From JBBSEZ01 sp038239195 (GTDB lineage Bacteria > Planctomycetota > Planctomycetia > Gemmatales > Gemmataceae): 27,851 bases of DNA. Under the pieces are notes generated by a model. That model had not been told where the DNA came from. It made no database searches and was given only the letters and a program-made list of their open reading frames with translations. The position numbers and the translations under genes were made by a program. The stretch spans positions 1 to 27,851 of the forward strand of contig JBBSEZ010000078.1 in assembly GCA_038239195.1 (NCBI GenBank), read 5' to 3'. The stretch's first letter is position 1. The number at the start of each line of letters is the position of its first letter. Below are positions 1 to 7,063 of the stretch, piece after piece.

Positions 1-1
1 A

Positions 2-712
2 CTAGCGCGCCGCGCCCGCGCACGTCTCCTGCAAAGTGGGGTGGCCGAAGAACACCTCCGCGTCCTCGAAGCCAAATGTCGTCGTGAAGTGCTCGAGGAG
101 CCTTTCGCGCACCAGCGCCGGGCGGACCGGCCCGCGTCGCTCGCGCGCCAGGGAAGTCATCGGGCCATCTTCCGGGCCGCCGGTTTGCACAAGCCGAAAC
201 GGGGTCAAGTCGGGCTCGACGTTCAGCGCGAGCCCGTGATACGCCACCCAATCGCGCACGGCAACGCCGACGACCGCGATGGCCCGGTCGGCCACCCAGA
301 CGCCTGCCTGTCCGGGGCGCGTCTGGCCGCGCACGCCGAAGTCGTCGAGGAGGCGCAGGACGACCCGGTGCAGCTTCGCCAGGTAGGCCTCGACGCCCAG
401 TCGGAGGCGGTCGAGCGGGAGGATGGGATAGGCGGCCAACTGTCCGGGGAGGTGGAGCAGACAGCCCCCGCCGCGGTTGACCCAGCGCACCCGCCAGCCC
501 CGCGCCTCCAGTTCTTCCCGAGAGAAGCCGACCTGCGCGGGGCCTCCGTGCCGGCCTACCGTGATGAGCGGGCCGTGCTCGCAGAGCACCAGGGCGGCGG
601 CACGGCGGTCGCCGGCCACCTCGTAGACGAGCGACTGCTGCAAGCGCAGCACGGCCTCGTAGTCGGCCGAGCCGAGCAGGTAGACGCGCAGGGAGGGCAG
701 GGGGCCTCTCAT
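2..712 (-). CDS. LipB-like octanoyltransferase homologue lacking the catalytic Cys and Lys
   Basis: The 236-residue protein has the LipB fold signature: RGGGC at residues 80-84, PGQLAAYPI around 89-97, HGLALNV at 159-165 and MTSL at 185-188. Family enzymes move octanoate from acyl carrier protein to lipoyl domains through a thioester on a Cys in a PCG motif, helped by a Lys in a GxKIAALG-type motif. Here the PCG position reads T177-G178-G179 and the Lys position is Ala144, so neither catalytic residue is present. The usual TYHG segment after RGG is also altered, to LLHL. The protein is full length, so this looks like a diverged homologue rather than a wreck. The ATG at 712 was chosen because homology begins just after it; no clear ribosome site is visible. 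It diverges from the feo operon. It could be a non-catalytic lipoate-binding protein or an enzyme using other residues. Confidence 0.75.
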   Translation of the reverse strand: MRGPLPSLRVYLLGSADYEAVLRLQQSLVYEVAGDRRAAALVLCEHGPLITVGRHGGPAQVGFSREELEARGWRVRWVNRGGGCLLHLPGQLAAYPILPLDRLRLGVEAYLAKLHRVVLRLLDDFGVRGQTRPGQAGVWVADRAIAVVGVAVRDWVAYHGLALNVEPDLTPFRLVQTGGPEDGPMTSLARERRGPVRPALVRERLLEHFTTTFGFEDAEVFFGHPTLQETCAGAAR

Positions 713-865
713 GGTGTCGTGGCCAGGGAGGTTGGGCGGAAAGGGGCGACTGTGCAGCACGATAGCAGGGCGCGCAGCGCGAGGGCAAGCCCGCGGTGCG
801 TTTGAGAGGTGGACGCAGTAGAATGAGGGCCGTTCTTCAGCTCTCCCGTTGCGAGGCCTTCTGCG

Positions 866-1123
866 ATGAGCGAGGACGCCAGCCGGCTCGACGAGGCCCC
901 CACGCGCTGGAGCCTGATGGGCGCGGCACACCGCAACAGCCTCGGCGCTGGGGCGGCGCGCAACGCCCTGGCGCTGCGCTACGCGAAGGCGATCCGCAAC
1001 TTCGCCGGCTCGCTCGTCAAGGGCTCGCACGACGCCGAGGAGGTCTCCCAGGAGGTGGTGCAGCGGCTGCTGCGCGGCCAGTTCGCCGGGGCCGGCAGGG
1101 CAGCGCGAAGTCGGGCGACGTAG
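866..1123 (+). pseudogene. Truncated planctomycete-type ECF sigma factor (N-terminal fragment)
   Basis: The 85-residue frame begins with an APTRWSLMGAAH stretch, then RYAKAIRNFAGS and DAEEVSQEVVQRLLRGQFAG. This matches the start and region 2 of the large planctomycete ECF sigma-70 subfamily, whose members run to roughly 200 residues or more. After RGQFAGA the similarity stops and the frame ends 11 residues later. Region 4, needed for -35 recognition, is absent, and no continuation is visible in the other frames of the 250 bases before feoA. A GAGG lies about 10 bases before the ATG, and a TAGAAT hexamer at 819-824 may be the old -10 element. I call it a decayed or truncated gene; a functional region-2-only peptide is possible but unlikely. 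Confidence 0.55.
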
Positions 1124-1282
1124 TCTGTCCAGATGCGCTCCGCCTTGCCGCGCAGGGGCGAGGTTGGGCCCCTTACCGGTCCGAACCTGGGCCACGAGAA
1201 AGGGCCCTCTTCCCAGGTTGAAGCATTGCCCCGGATTATCGCGACGATCCCGGCACTTTTCCGTTGAATCTTCACCCGGCGC

Positions 1283-1310
1283 TTGACACGGCGGCGCCAA
1301 TGGGTAAAGT
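1283..1310 (+). promoter_or_regulatory. Sigma-70-type promoter of the feo operon
   Basis: TTGACA at 1283-1288 is a perfect -35 hexamer. It is followed after 16 bases by TAAAGT at 1305-1310, which matches the -10 consensus at four of six positions. The expected start, about 1316-1318, lies inside the palindrome at 1314-1330. Such AT-rich hexamers stand out against the very GC-rich background. Confidence 0.7.
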
Positions 1311-1313
1311 AGA

Positions 1314-1330
1314 TTGAGATTCAGTCTCAA
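1314..1330. promoter_or_regulatory. Fur-box-like operator
   Basis: TTGAGATTCAGTCTCAA is an inverted repeat with perfect 6-base arms (TTGAGA/TCTCAA) around a 5-base centre. It resembles the GAGAAT-N-ATTCTC core known for Fur boxes. It covers the predicted transcription start of the feo operon, the usual place for a repressor to block RNA polymerase when iron is plentiful. Another metalloregulator, including the DtxR-family protein encoded at 6370-7053, could bind instead, but known DtxR and MntR boxes look different. Confidence 0.6.
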
Positions 1331-1378
1331 CAAGCTACGGCGACACGATCCCTCCCACCCCGCTTTTCAGGTATTCTC

Positions 1379-1615
1379 GTGAGCGTGCAAGCCCTCCTCC
1401 CTCTGGAATGTCTGCGTCCGGGCGAACGTGCCGAGGTGGCGGACGTCTGCGGCGAGCCGGCCTGGGTGGCCCGTTTGGCCGAGCTGGGCGTTCGCGTCGG
1501 CTGCCTGCTCGAGGTGCTGCGAAGCGGTTCTCCGTGCTTGATCCGCGTGGGCGGGAGCCGGCTGTCTCTGCGCGGCGACCACGCCATGCAGGTCCTCGTC
1601 CGCCCGGTTGACTGA
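1379..1615 (+). CDS. feoA: FeoA, ferrous iron transport accessory protein (first copy)
   Basis: The 78-residue protein has the compact SH3-like FeoA pattern: LRPGERAEV near the start, then ARLAELGVRVGCLLEVL, a loop, and a C-terminal RLSLRGDHAMQVLV strand. FeoA is a small cytoplasmic partner of FeoB that affects Fe(II) uptake. Translation probably starts at the GTG at 1379, with an AGG about 7 bases upstream; no ATG is suitably placed. It is the first gene of the operon, 63 bases after the predicted transcription start, and is followed 10 bases later by a second feoA. The two copies are clearly diverged in sequence, so this is not a recent duplication. Confidence 0.88.
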   Translation: MSVQALLPLECLRPGERAEVADVCGEPAWVARLAELGVRVGCLLEVLRSGSPCLIRVGGSRLSLRGDHAMQVLVRPVD

Positions 1616-1625
1616 AGGTGCCTTC

Positions 1626-1856
1626 ATGGCCTCGCTCGAGCAACTGCGCCCCGGCCAGCGCGGGCGCATTCTGGCGCTCCAGGGCGGCGCCGTGTTGATA
1701 CAGCGTCTCATGGAGATGGGGCTGCTGGAGGGCGATGAGGTCGAGTTGGTTGGCTTCGCCCCGCTCGGCGACCCCCTCGAAGTGCGCCTGGGCGACTATC
1801 GACTGAGCTTGCGCCGCAGCGAGGCCGCCCGCGTGGAGGTCCAGCCTCTGCCATGA
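1626..1856 (+). CDS. feoA: FeoA, ferrous iron transport accessory protein (second copy)
   Basis: The 76-residue protein again shows the FeoA pattern: LEQLRPGQRGRI, LIQRLMEMGLLEGDEVELV, GDPLEVRLGDYRLSLRRSEA. The first copy lacks the GDPLEVRLGDY segment that is standard in FeoA, so this copy is the more typical one. I chose the ATG at 1626 because GAAGGTG lies 5 bases before it; an in-frame TTG at 1608 is possible but would overlap that site. Its stop codon overlaps the feoB start in an ATGA, which implies translational coupling. Two FeoA proteins ahead of one FeoB suggests a hetero-assembly or division of labour. Confidence 0.92.
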   Translation: MASLEQLRPGQRGRILALQGGAVLIQRLMEMGLLEGDEVELVGFAPLGDPLEVRLGDYRLSLRRSEAARVEVQPLP

Positions 1857-4282
1857 CCCCCCCTGCCAGCCCCCCCGCTGCCCCCCAAGGTGTTCCGGCC
1901 CCGCCCGCCCCAGCGGCGCGGCTGCGCCGAAGCGCCGCCCTGGTCGGCAACCCGAACACCGGCAAGACCACGCTCTTCAATGCGCTGTCCGGGCTGAACC
2001 AGCGCGTCGGGAACTACCCCGGCGTGACCGTCGAGACCAAGAAAGGCCACGTGGTCTGCGCCGGTCAGCCGTTCGACCTGCTCGACCTGCCTGGGACGTA
2101 CAGCCTGGCCCCGCGCAGCCCCGACGAGATGGTGGCGGTGGACGTGCTCCTCGGTCAGCAGGCCGGCGAGCCACGCCCCGACGTGGTCGTGTCGATCGTC
2201 GATGCCTCCAACCTCGAGCGCAACCTCTACCTCACCACGCAGGCGCTCGAACTGGGCGTGCCCGTCGTGGTCGCCCTCAACATGATCGACGTCGCCGAGG
2301 CCCACGGGCTGCGCATCGACGTACCGGCCCTGAGCGCCCGGCTGGGCGTCCCCGTCGTGGCGATCCAGGCCAACAAGAAGCGCGGGCTGGACGAGTTGCG
2401 GGCGACCATCGCCAGGGCCGCCGGTGGAGAGGCGCCCACGCTTGGGCCGACCTTCCCCGAGGCGTTCGAGCGCGAGGTCAAGCTGCTCCAGGCCGACCTG
2501 GGGGGCGACGTGCCGGTCTACCTGGTGCGCCGGCTCCTGCTCGACGTCGGCGGGTACACGGAGGAGCGCGTCGCGCGGCGCGGGGCCCCCGCCATCAAGG
2601 CCCTCGTGGAGGAGGCGCGCCAGCGCCTCGCCGGCGCAGGGTGCAAGGTCCCCGGAGTGGAGGCGCATGCACGCTACGGCTGGCTGCGGCAGGTGACGGC
2701 CGGTTGCGTCCAGCGGCCCGCCGAGCGGCCGGTGACGGGGACCGATCGCCTCGACCGCGTGCTGACGCACAAGGTCTGGGGGACGCTGATCTTCCTGGTC
2801 GTGATGTTCCTGGCCTTCCAGTCGATCTTCACCTGGGCCCGCCCGGTGATGAAGTTGCTGAGCGACGGCAAGGACGCGCTGGCCGAGTTGGTGCGCGACA
2901 ACCTCCCCGGCGGGCCGTTCACCAGCTTGCTCGCCGACGGAGCGGTGGAGGGTGTTGGCACCGTGGTGATCTTCCTGCCGCAGGTGCTGATCCTGTTCGG
3001 GCTGATCGCCTTGCTGGAAGATTGCGGCTACATGTCCCGCGCCGCCTTCCTCATGGACAAGTTGATGTCGCGCTGCGGGCTGAGCGGAAAGTCGTTCATC
3101 CCGCTGCTCTCGTCGGTGGCCTGCGCCGTGCCGGGCATCATGGCCACGCGCGTCATCGAGGACCGGCGCGACCGGCTCGCCACGATCCTGGTGGCGCCGT
3201 TGATGAGCTGTTCGGCGCGCTTGCCGGTCTACATTCTGCTGATCGGCGCTTTTCTGACGGACGGCTATCCGTTCTGGGTGCCGGGGATGGTGATGTTCGG
3301 GATGTACGCGCTGGGGCTGGTGGTCGCCCCGCTGGTGGCGCTGCTGCTGAAGCGGACGCTGCTGAGGGGCGATGCTCCCTTGTTCGTGATGGAGATGCCA
3401 GGCTACAAGTGGCCCTCGTGGCGCGGCGTGGTGCGGCGCATGTTCGATAGCGGGTCCGCCTTCCTGCGCCGCGCGGGGACGTTGATCCTGGCGTCGGTCG
3501 TGGTCGTCTGGGCGCTGCTCTACTTCCCGACCGGCCATCCCGAGGGGGGCGCGAGCTATCCGGCGCGCATCGAGGCGCGCGAAGGCGAGGTCAAGGCAGA
3601 GCGCAAGGAACTGAAGGCGCTCGAGGACAGCATCCGCACGGAGCGCCGCGAGCTCAAGCGCCTGGAGCGGCTGGAGAAAGGGGGCGGCCGGCCCGACGGT
3701 GTGGTGTCCGCTCTCATCGGCCTGTTCGCGTCTCCGCTCTCCGAGGAGAAACTGGCCAAGAGGCGACAGGAGCTAAAGGAGAAGGTGGGCCCGGTGGAGG
3801 AGCAGATCGCGCCGCTCAAGAAGAAGGTGGACGAGGCGGACGACGAGATCAATCCGATGCAGTCCGACTGGAAGAAACAGAGCTACCTGGGCCGGTTGGG
3901 CCTGGCGATCGAGCCGGTGGTGCGGCCCCTGGGCTGGGACTGGCGAATCGGCGTGGCGGCACTGGCGAGCTTCCCGGCGCGCGAGGTGGTGGTGGGGACG
4001 CTGGGCATCGTCTTCAAGGAGGGGAAGGTCGATTCGGAGGAGGTCCGCGAGGAGGACAACACCGCCCTGGGAGACGCCTTGCGCAAGGCGGGGCTGAACG
4101 TGCCGGTGGCGCTGTCGCTGATGGTGTTTTTCGCGTTGTGCTGCCAGTGCGCCTCGACGCTGGTGGTGATCCGCCGCGAGACCAATTCGTGGCGCTGGCC
4201 GGCGTTCACGTTCGTTTACATGACTGTGCTCGCCTACGTGGGTGCGCTGGTGGTCTACCAGGTGGGGCGCTTGTTCACGTGA
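1853..4282 (+). CDS. feoB: FeoB, ferrous iron transporter with GTPase domain
   Basis: This 809-residue inner-membrane protein takes up Fe(II). A Pro/Ala-rich lead of about 27 residues precedes the G domain: P-loop GNPNTGKTT at 32-40, DLPG at 78-81 and NMID at 143-146. The membrane part has the two family Gate motifs, CAVPGIMATR at 424 with SCSARLPVY following, and CQCASTLVVIRRET near 763. The ATGA overlap with feoA fixes the start. An unusual feature is a strongly charged, Lys/Glu/Arg-rich segment at about residues 572-675 between membrane helices. It reads as two coiled-coil helices around a hydrophobic bit (GVVSALIGLFASPLS) and replaces what is normally a short loop. The gene is part of the Fur-box-controlled operon. 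Confidence 0.97.
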   Translation: MTPPASPPAAPQGVPAPPAPAARLRRSAALVGNPNTGKTTLFNALSGLNQRVGNYPGVTVETKKGHVVCAGQPFDLLDLPGTYSLAPRSPDEMVAVDVLLGQQAGEPRPDVVVSIVDASNLERNLYLTTQALELGVPVVVALNMIDVAEAHGLRIDVPALSARLGVPVVAIQANKKRGLDELRATIARAAGGEAPTLGPTFPEAFEREVKLLQADLGGDVPVYLVRRLLLDVGGYTEERVARRGAPAIKALVEEARQRLAGAGCKVPGVEAHARYGWLRQVTAGCVQRPAERPVTGTDRLDRVLTHKVWGTLIFLVVMFLAFQSIFTWARPVMKLLSDGKDALAELVRDNLPGGPFTSLLADGAVEGVGTVVIFLPQVLILFGLIALLEDCGYMSRAAFLMDKLMSRCGLSGKSFIPLLSSVACAVPGIMATRVIEDRRDRLATILVAPLMSCSARLPVYILLIGAFLTDGYPFWVPGMVMFGMYALGLVVAPLVALLLKRTLLRGDAPLFVMEMPGYKWPSWRGVVRRMFDSGSAFLRRAGTLILASVVVVWALLYFPTGHPEGGASYPARIEAREGEVKAERKELKALEDSIRTERRELKRLERLEKGGGRPDGVVSALIGLFASPLSEEKLAKRRQELKEKVGPVEEQIAPLKKKVDEADDEINPMQSDWKKQSYLGRLGLAIEPVVRPLGWDWRIGVAALASFPAREVVVGTLGIVFKEGKVDSEEVREEDNTALGDALRKAGLNVPVALSLMVFFALCCQCASTLVVIRRETNSWRWPAFTFVYMTVLAYVGALVVYQVGRLFT

Positions 4283-4300
4283 ACCGTGGGGGAGACGGCG

Positions 4301-4516
4301 ATGGAGTGGCAACTGGTGCTGGTGGCCTTGGCGGTGCTTGGGGCCGCGGGCTACCTGGCCCGACAGATGTGGCCGGCCCGTCGCGGGAAGTGTGGCGGGG
4401 GCTGTTGCGCCAAGGGCGAGGCGGCACCGGCGGAGCAGGGGACGGCGCTCATCACAGGGGACGAGCTCACGGCGCGGGCACGCGAGGGACGTTCTTCGCG
4501 TCGGCGGATCACGTAG
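4301..4516 (+). CDS. Small Cys-rich FeoB-associated membrane protein
   Basis: The 71-residue protein has one N-terminal membrane helix (WQLVLVALAVLGAAGYLA), then a basic stretch and a KCGGGCC cluster at residues 36-42, followed by a polar tail. This is the layout of the FeoB-associated Cys-rich membrane proteins, which sit beside feoB in many bacteria and are thought to handle iron near the transporter. The ATG at 4301 has a GGGGGAGA site 6 bases upstream; an in-frame GTG at 4286 would place that site inside the gene. It begins 18 bases after feoB and closes the operon. Confidence 0.85.
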   Translation: MEWQLVLVALAVLGAAGYLARQMWPARRGKCGGGCCAKGEAAPAEQGTALITGDELTARAREGRSSRRRIT

Positions 4517-4571
4517 CCGCGACGCGGGGCCGAGCGCGGCCAGCTTCTTTCTACATTTTGCGCTTTTTCGC

Positions 4572-4599
4572 TTGACGGGAAGCGAAAGTTGTGTACGAT
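4572..4599 (+). promoter_or_regulatory. Promoter upstream of a terminator hairpin
   Basis: TTGACG at 4572-4577, a 16-base gap and TACGAT at 4594-4599 form a reasonable sigma-70-type promoter in the gap after the feo operon. The predicted start, near 4606, lies only about 27 bases before the terminator stem at 4633. The pair would give a transcript of about 70 bases, or a leader ending in an attenuator ahead of the lipoprotein gene at 4752. Confidence 0.5.
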
Positions 4600-4632
4600 C
4601 TACCTCATCATTCGGCCTCTTCTCTGTTCCGG

Positions 4633-4675
4633 CCCCGCTGTTCCTCCTGCTTGCAGGAAGTTCAGCGGGGTTTTT
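4633..4675 (+). terminator. Rho-independent terminator
   Basis: CCCCGCTG at 4633-4640 pairs perfectly with CAGCGGGG at 4663-4670, directly followed by TTTTT at 4671-4675. The loop contains a second helix, CCTGC-TT-GCAGG, at 4646-4657. It may end the feo operon, although the last gene stops 116 bases earlier. It could also end, or attenuate, the transcript from the promoter at 4572. Confidence 0.85.
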
Positions 4676-4751
4676 CGCGTCCCTTACTTCGTCGAACCAT
4701 CCTCCCACTCGCGGCGAGCCCTCTGGACGGGGGCCGTCCTGGCTGTAGGCA

Positions 4752-5162
4752 GTGAGAGGCTCTTTCTCGTTCTCGTGTCGCGGAGGGCCCAGGCGATTTC
4801 GGCAAGCCGTTCGAATCTTCCCCCTCGTGGCTGTCGTGTTCCTGCTCGGCTGCGCTTCGGCCAACAAAGGCAAAATCGAAGGCACGAAGTGGAGCTCGAA
4901 GGCAGCGACCGTGAAGGGGAAGTCGATCCCCGCGGGGGCGTTGGGGCTGGAGTTCCGCAGCGACGGCGGCCTGGTCTATCGGATCGGGCCCCAAACACTC
5001 TCCGGCACGTCCGCGCTCGGCGGGGGCGATACCGTCACGTTTCGCCTCAACCAGGAGCTGGCAGGGAGAAAAACGCACGCGGAGAAGATCGCGATCGGCG
5101 AGGACCAGTTGACTCTCACTGATTCGGACGGGGCGCACCTGATCTTCGAGAGAGCGAAGTAG
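4752..5162 (+). CDS. Small lipoprotein of unknown function
   Basis: The 136-residue protein has an N-terminal basic region, a hydrophobic stretch and a lipobox (VVFLLGCAS, Cys at about residue 34), so it is probably exported and lipid-anchored. The mature part of about 100 residues is a compact, beta-rich sequence (IEGTKWSSKAATVKGKSIP, LEFRSDGGLVYRI, DTVTFRLNQ, DQLTLTDSDGAHLIFER). Its pattern resembles the small planctomycete lipoproteins that test whether added terms raise 'effect size' in a lipocalin-like barrel, but I cannot assign a family with certainty. The GTG at 4752 is the only usable start codon before the signal, which makes the n-region rather long (about 20 residues). A stem-loop follows the stop codon. 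Confidence 0.7.
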   Translation: MRGSFSFSCRGGPRRFRQAVRIFPLVAVVFLLGCASANKGKIEGTKWSSKAATVKGKSIPAGALGLEFRSDGGLVYRIGPQTLSGTSALGGGDTVTFRLNQELAGRKTHAEKIAIGEDQLTLTDSDGAHLIFERAK

Positions 5163-5164
5163 TT

Positions 5165-5186
5165 TTGGAGGCCCCGGCACCTCCAA
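5165..5186. terminator. Stem-loop after the lipoprotein gene, possible terminator
   Basis: TTGGAGG at 5165-5171 pairs perfectly with CCTCCAA at 5180-5186 across an 8-base loop, beginning two bases after the TAG stop. No T-run follows on either strand, so termination efficiency is doubtful; it may only protect the mRNA end. Confidence 0.35.
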
Positions 5187-5227
5187 GAGCATCCTGAACC
5201 AGGCGGCGCTGGAGGAGGAGTGATCCG

Positions 5228-5524
5228 ATGAGCGCCTCCGTTTTCGAGCCCCAGGAGATCGAGCAAGATCGCCAGCGCCGCGCCCGCGAGATGGCGGCAG
5301 ATCAAGGAGAGGGCTGGGCCCAAGGACGTCGCCCTGGCTCCGTTAGCTGCCACGAACTGCTCGACCGCGCCGCGCTCCTCGCGGGCCTGGTCGATCGCTA
5401 CTTGCTGTCTTACCCCGCTTGCGTGGCAAGCCCGGAGCGGTATCGGCTCGCGGAGCAGGCGGCGCGGGCGTTGAGCGAGCTCGACCAGCGTGTCGGCGCC
5501 CAGCACCTGAGCGCGGAGGAGTAA
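5228..5524 (+). CDS. Small hypothetical protein
   Basis: The 98-residue soluble protein is largely helical, with no recognised domain, signal peptide or membrane segment. The N-terminal third is charged (EPQEIEQDRQRRAREMAAD). The rest has a heptad-like hydrophobic spacing (ELLDRAALLAGLVDRYLLSYP, YRLAEQAARALSELDQRVG). Two cysteines are present. The start at 5228 is well supported by GGAGGAGGAG at 5211-5220, seven bases before the ATG. The strong ribosome site and codon use make it a real gene. It lies between the lipoprotein and the membrane protein, all rightward. Confidence 0.7.
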   Translation: MSASVFEPQEIEQDRQRRAREMAADQGEGWAQGRRPGSVSCHELLDRAALLAGLVDRYLLSYPACVASPERYRLAEQAARALSELDQRVGAQHLSAEE

Positions 5525-5620
5525 CTCACCTCGGCCCCTGGTCTGGACACGTCAAGCCGCCTCGCGGTATCGTGGGCGCCGTTCGGCAGCGCTCTGCCCC
5601 GCCGGCCACGGGCCCCGCTC

Positions 5621-6280
5621 ATGTCGTGGTTGTCCGACCTGCGCCTCATCAACCTGTTCAGCTTCTACCTCACGCTGCTCTTCTGCATCGGTTGTGCCCT
5701 GCGCTGGCATCAGTACCGAGCGTTCCTGTCGCTCGTCCGGCATTTCCCCGGGCGCTGGCCCAACCTCCTCAAGCTCGTCAAGCAGCACGGCAACCTCTTC
5801 CTCACCTGGGGCACCGTCATGCCCCTCCTGCTCGTCCTCGGGCTGCTGCTCGCCAACACGCTGGCCGCCCGGCTCGTCTGGCCCCAGGCCAACGACTTCA
5901 AGGCCGGCGACCTGCTCGACCTCTGGCCGGTCTGGCCCGTGCTGCTCGTCACGGGCGTCGCCATGTTCGGCATCGACGTCTACGGCACCTGGGCGGTCGG
6001 CGAGTTGAACAAGGAGGAGTTGGGGGCGTACTTCGATCAGGCCGAGTTCTGGCTGTGCTCCTGGAAGGCGCCCGTGGTGCGCATCTTCACGCTCGGCTAC
6101 GTCAACCCGCGCCAGATGGTGGCGGCCGAGGTGCGCTCCTCGCTGGAGAGCGCCAGCCAGGTCATCAACGACGCGCTGTGGTGGATGGTGATGCAGACCG
6201 GCTTGCGCATCGCCTTCGGGCTGTCGCTGTGGGGCACCTACGCACTGGACGAATGGGTGCGCGCTCTCGCCGGCCCCTGA
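5621..6280 (+). CDS. Polytopic membrane protein of unknown function
   Basis: The 219-residue protein has about four hydrophobic segments: residues 9-29 (INLFSFYLTLLFCIGCA), about 60-85 (LTWGTVMPLLLVLGLLLAN), about 100-122 (WPVWPVLLVTGVAMFGIDVYG) and about 187-207 near the C-terminus. Between the third and fourth is a soluble region with VGELNKEELGAYFDQAEFWL and NPRQMVAAEVRSSLE. I recognise no catalytic motif. The ATG at 5621 begins the first helix cleanly; no strong ribosome site is visible. It lies 89 bases before the metalloregulator gene on the same strand, but a TAGAAT hexamer between them suggests the regulator has its own start. Confidence 0.72.
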   Translation: MSWLSDLRLINLFSFYLTLLFCIGCALRWHQYRAFLSLVRHFPGRWPNLLKLVKQHGNLFLTWGTVMPLLLVLGLLLANTLAARLVWPQANDFKAGDLLDLWPVWPVLLVTGVAMFGIDVYGTWAVGELNKEELGAYFDQAEFWLCSWKAPVVRIFTLGYVNPRQMVAAEVRSSLESASQVINDALWWMVMQTGLRIAFGLSLWGTYALDEWVRALAGP

Positions 6281-6369
6281 GCTCCGACGAATTCGCCGTA
6301 CGCGCTTCGCGGCCGCGAGGTAGAATGAGCGCGCCCCCGATCGGCAGAAGGCCCCAGCGCGAGGGACGA

Positions 6370-7053
6370 ATGGCCGAGCAGCCGAGCCAGGCGGTCCAGG
6401 ATTATTTGAAGGCCATCCACGGCCTCGACGGCGCCGAGGAAAGGGTCTTCCCCGTGGACATCGCCGAGCGCCTCCAGGTGCGCGCCCCCTCCGTCACGGG
6501 CATGCTCAAGCGCCTGGCCGACGCGGGGTGGATCGAGTACGAGCCCGGTCAGGGCGCGCGTCTGACGCCCGCCGGCGTTACCGAGGCCCGCCGGGTGATC
6601 CGGCGGCACCGCCTGGTCGAGCTGTTCCTGACGCGGGTGCTGGGGCTGGACTGGAGCGAGGTGGACGCCGAGGCCGAGGCGCTGGAGCACGCCATCTCGC
6701 CGCGCCTCGAACAGGCCAACGCCGCCCACCTCGGCGAGCCGGTCGAGGACCCGCACGGCCACCCGATCCCCACGAGGGAAGGCGCCCTCGCGCGGCGCGA
6801 CCTGCAACCGCTCAGCGATTTCACCGCGGGCCAGTGGGCGGTCATCCGCGAGGCGCGCGACGACAGCCCCGAGCGGCTGCGGCACTGGCAAGCGCTGGGG
6901 CTGACGCCGGGCGCCACCGTCTACTTCGTGAGCCATCAGCCGCTCGACGACCTCTTCGAGGTGAAGGTCGGCGAGCGAGTCATCCCGCTGGGCAGCGAAG
7001 GGCTGGCCGGGCTGCTCGGCGAAGTCGCGCCGGGCGAACCACCGTCTCGTTAG
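6370..7053 (+). CDS. DtxR-family metalloregulator with MntR-like ligand residues
   Basis: The 227-residue protein has an N-terminal winged helix (residues 7-75; AERLQVRAPSVTGMLKRLAD is the recognition region), a dimerisation/metal-binding domain, and a C-terminal FeoA/SH3-like domain (ALGLTPGATVYFV onward). Aligned to the family, the ligands are Asp11, His80, Glu84, Glu103, Glu106 and His107. Asp11 and Glu103 correspond to the Asp8 and Glu99 of manganese-sensing MntR rather than the Met10 and Cys102 of iron-sensing DtxR/IdeR. MntR's Glu11 is Lys14 here. The three-domain size is IdeR-like, so it is a hybrid by eye. GAGGG at 6361-6365 supports the ATG at 6370; an in-frame ATG at 6325 is less likely. 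It probably represses metal-uptake genes, possibly including feo. Confidence 0.9.
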   Translation: MAEQPSQAVQDYLKAIHGLDGAEERVFPVDIAERLQVRAPSVTGMLKRLADAGWIEYEPGQGARLTPAGVTEARRVIRRHRLVELFLTRVLGLDWSEVDAEAEALEHAISPRLEQANAAHLGEPVEDPHGHPIPTREGALARRDLQPLSDFTAGQWAVIREARDDSPERLRHWQALGLTPGATVYFVSHQPLDDLFEVKVGERVIPLGSEGLAGLLGEVAPGEPPSR

Positions 7054-7063
7054 AGGGAACAGG

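Noticed and set aside
1796..3538. Long minus-strand frame opposite feoB
   Set aside because: Composition (His/Gln/Arg-rich) is typical of an antisense shadow; FeoB motifs are on the plus strand.
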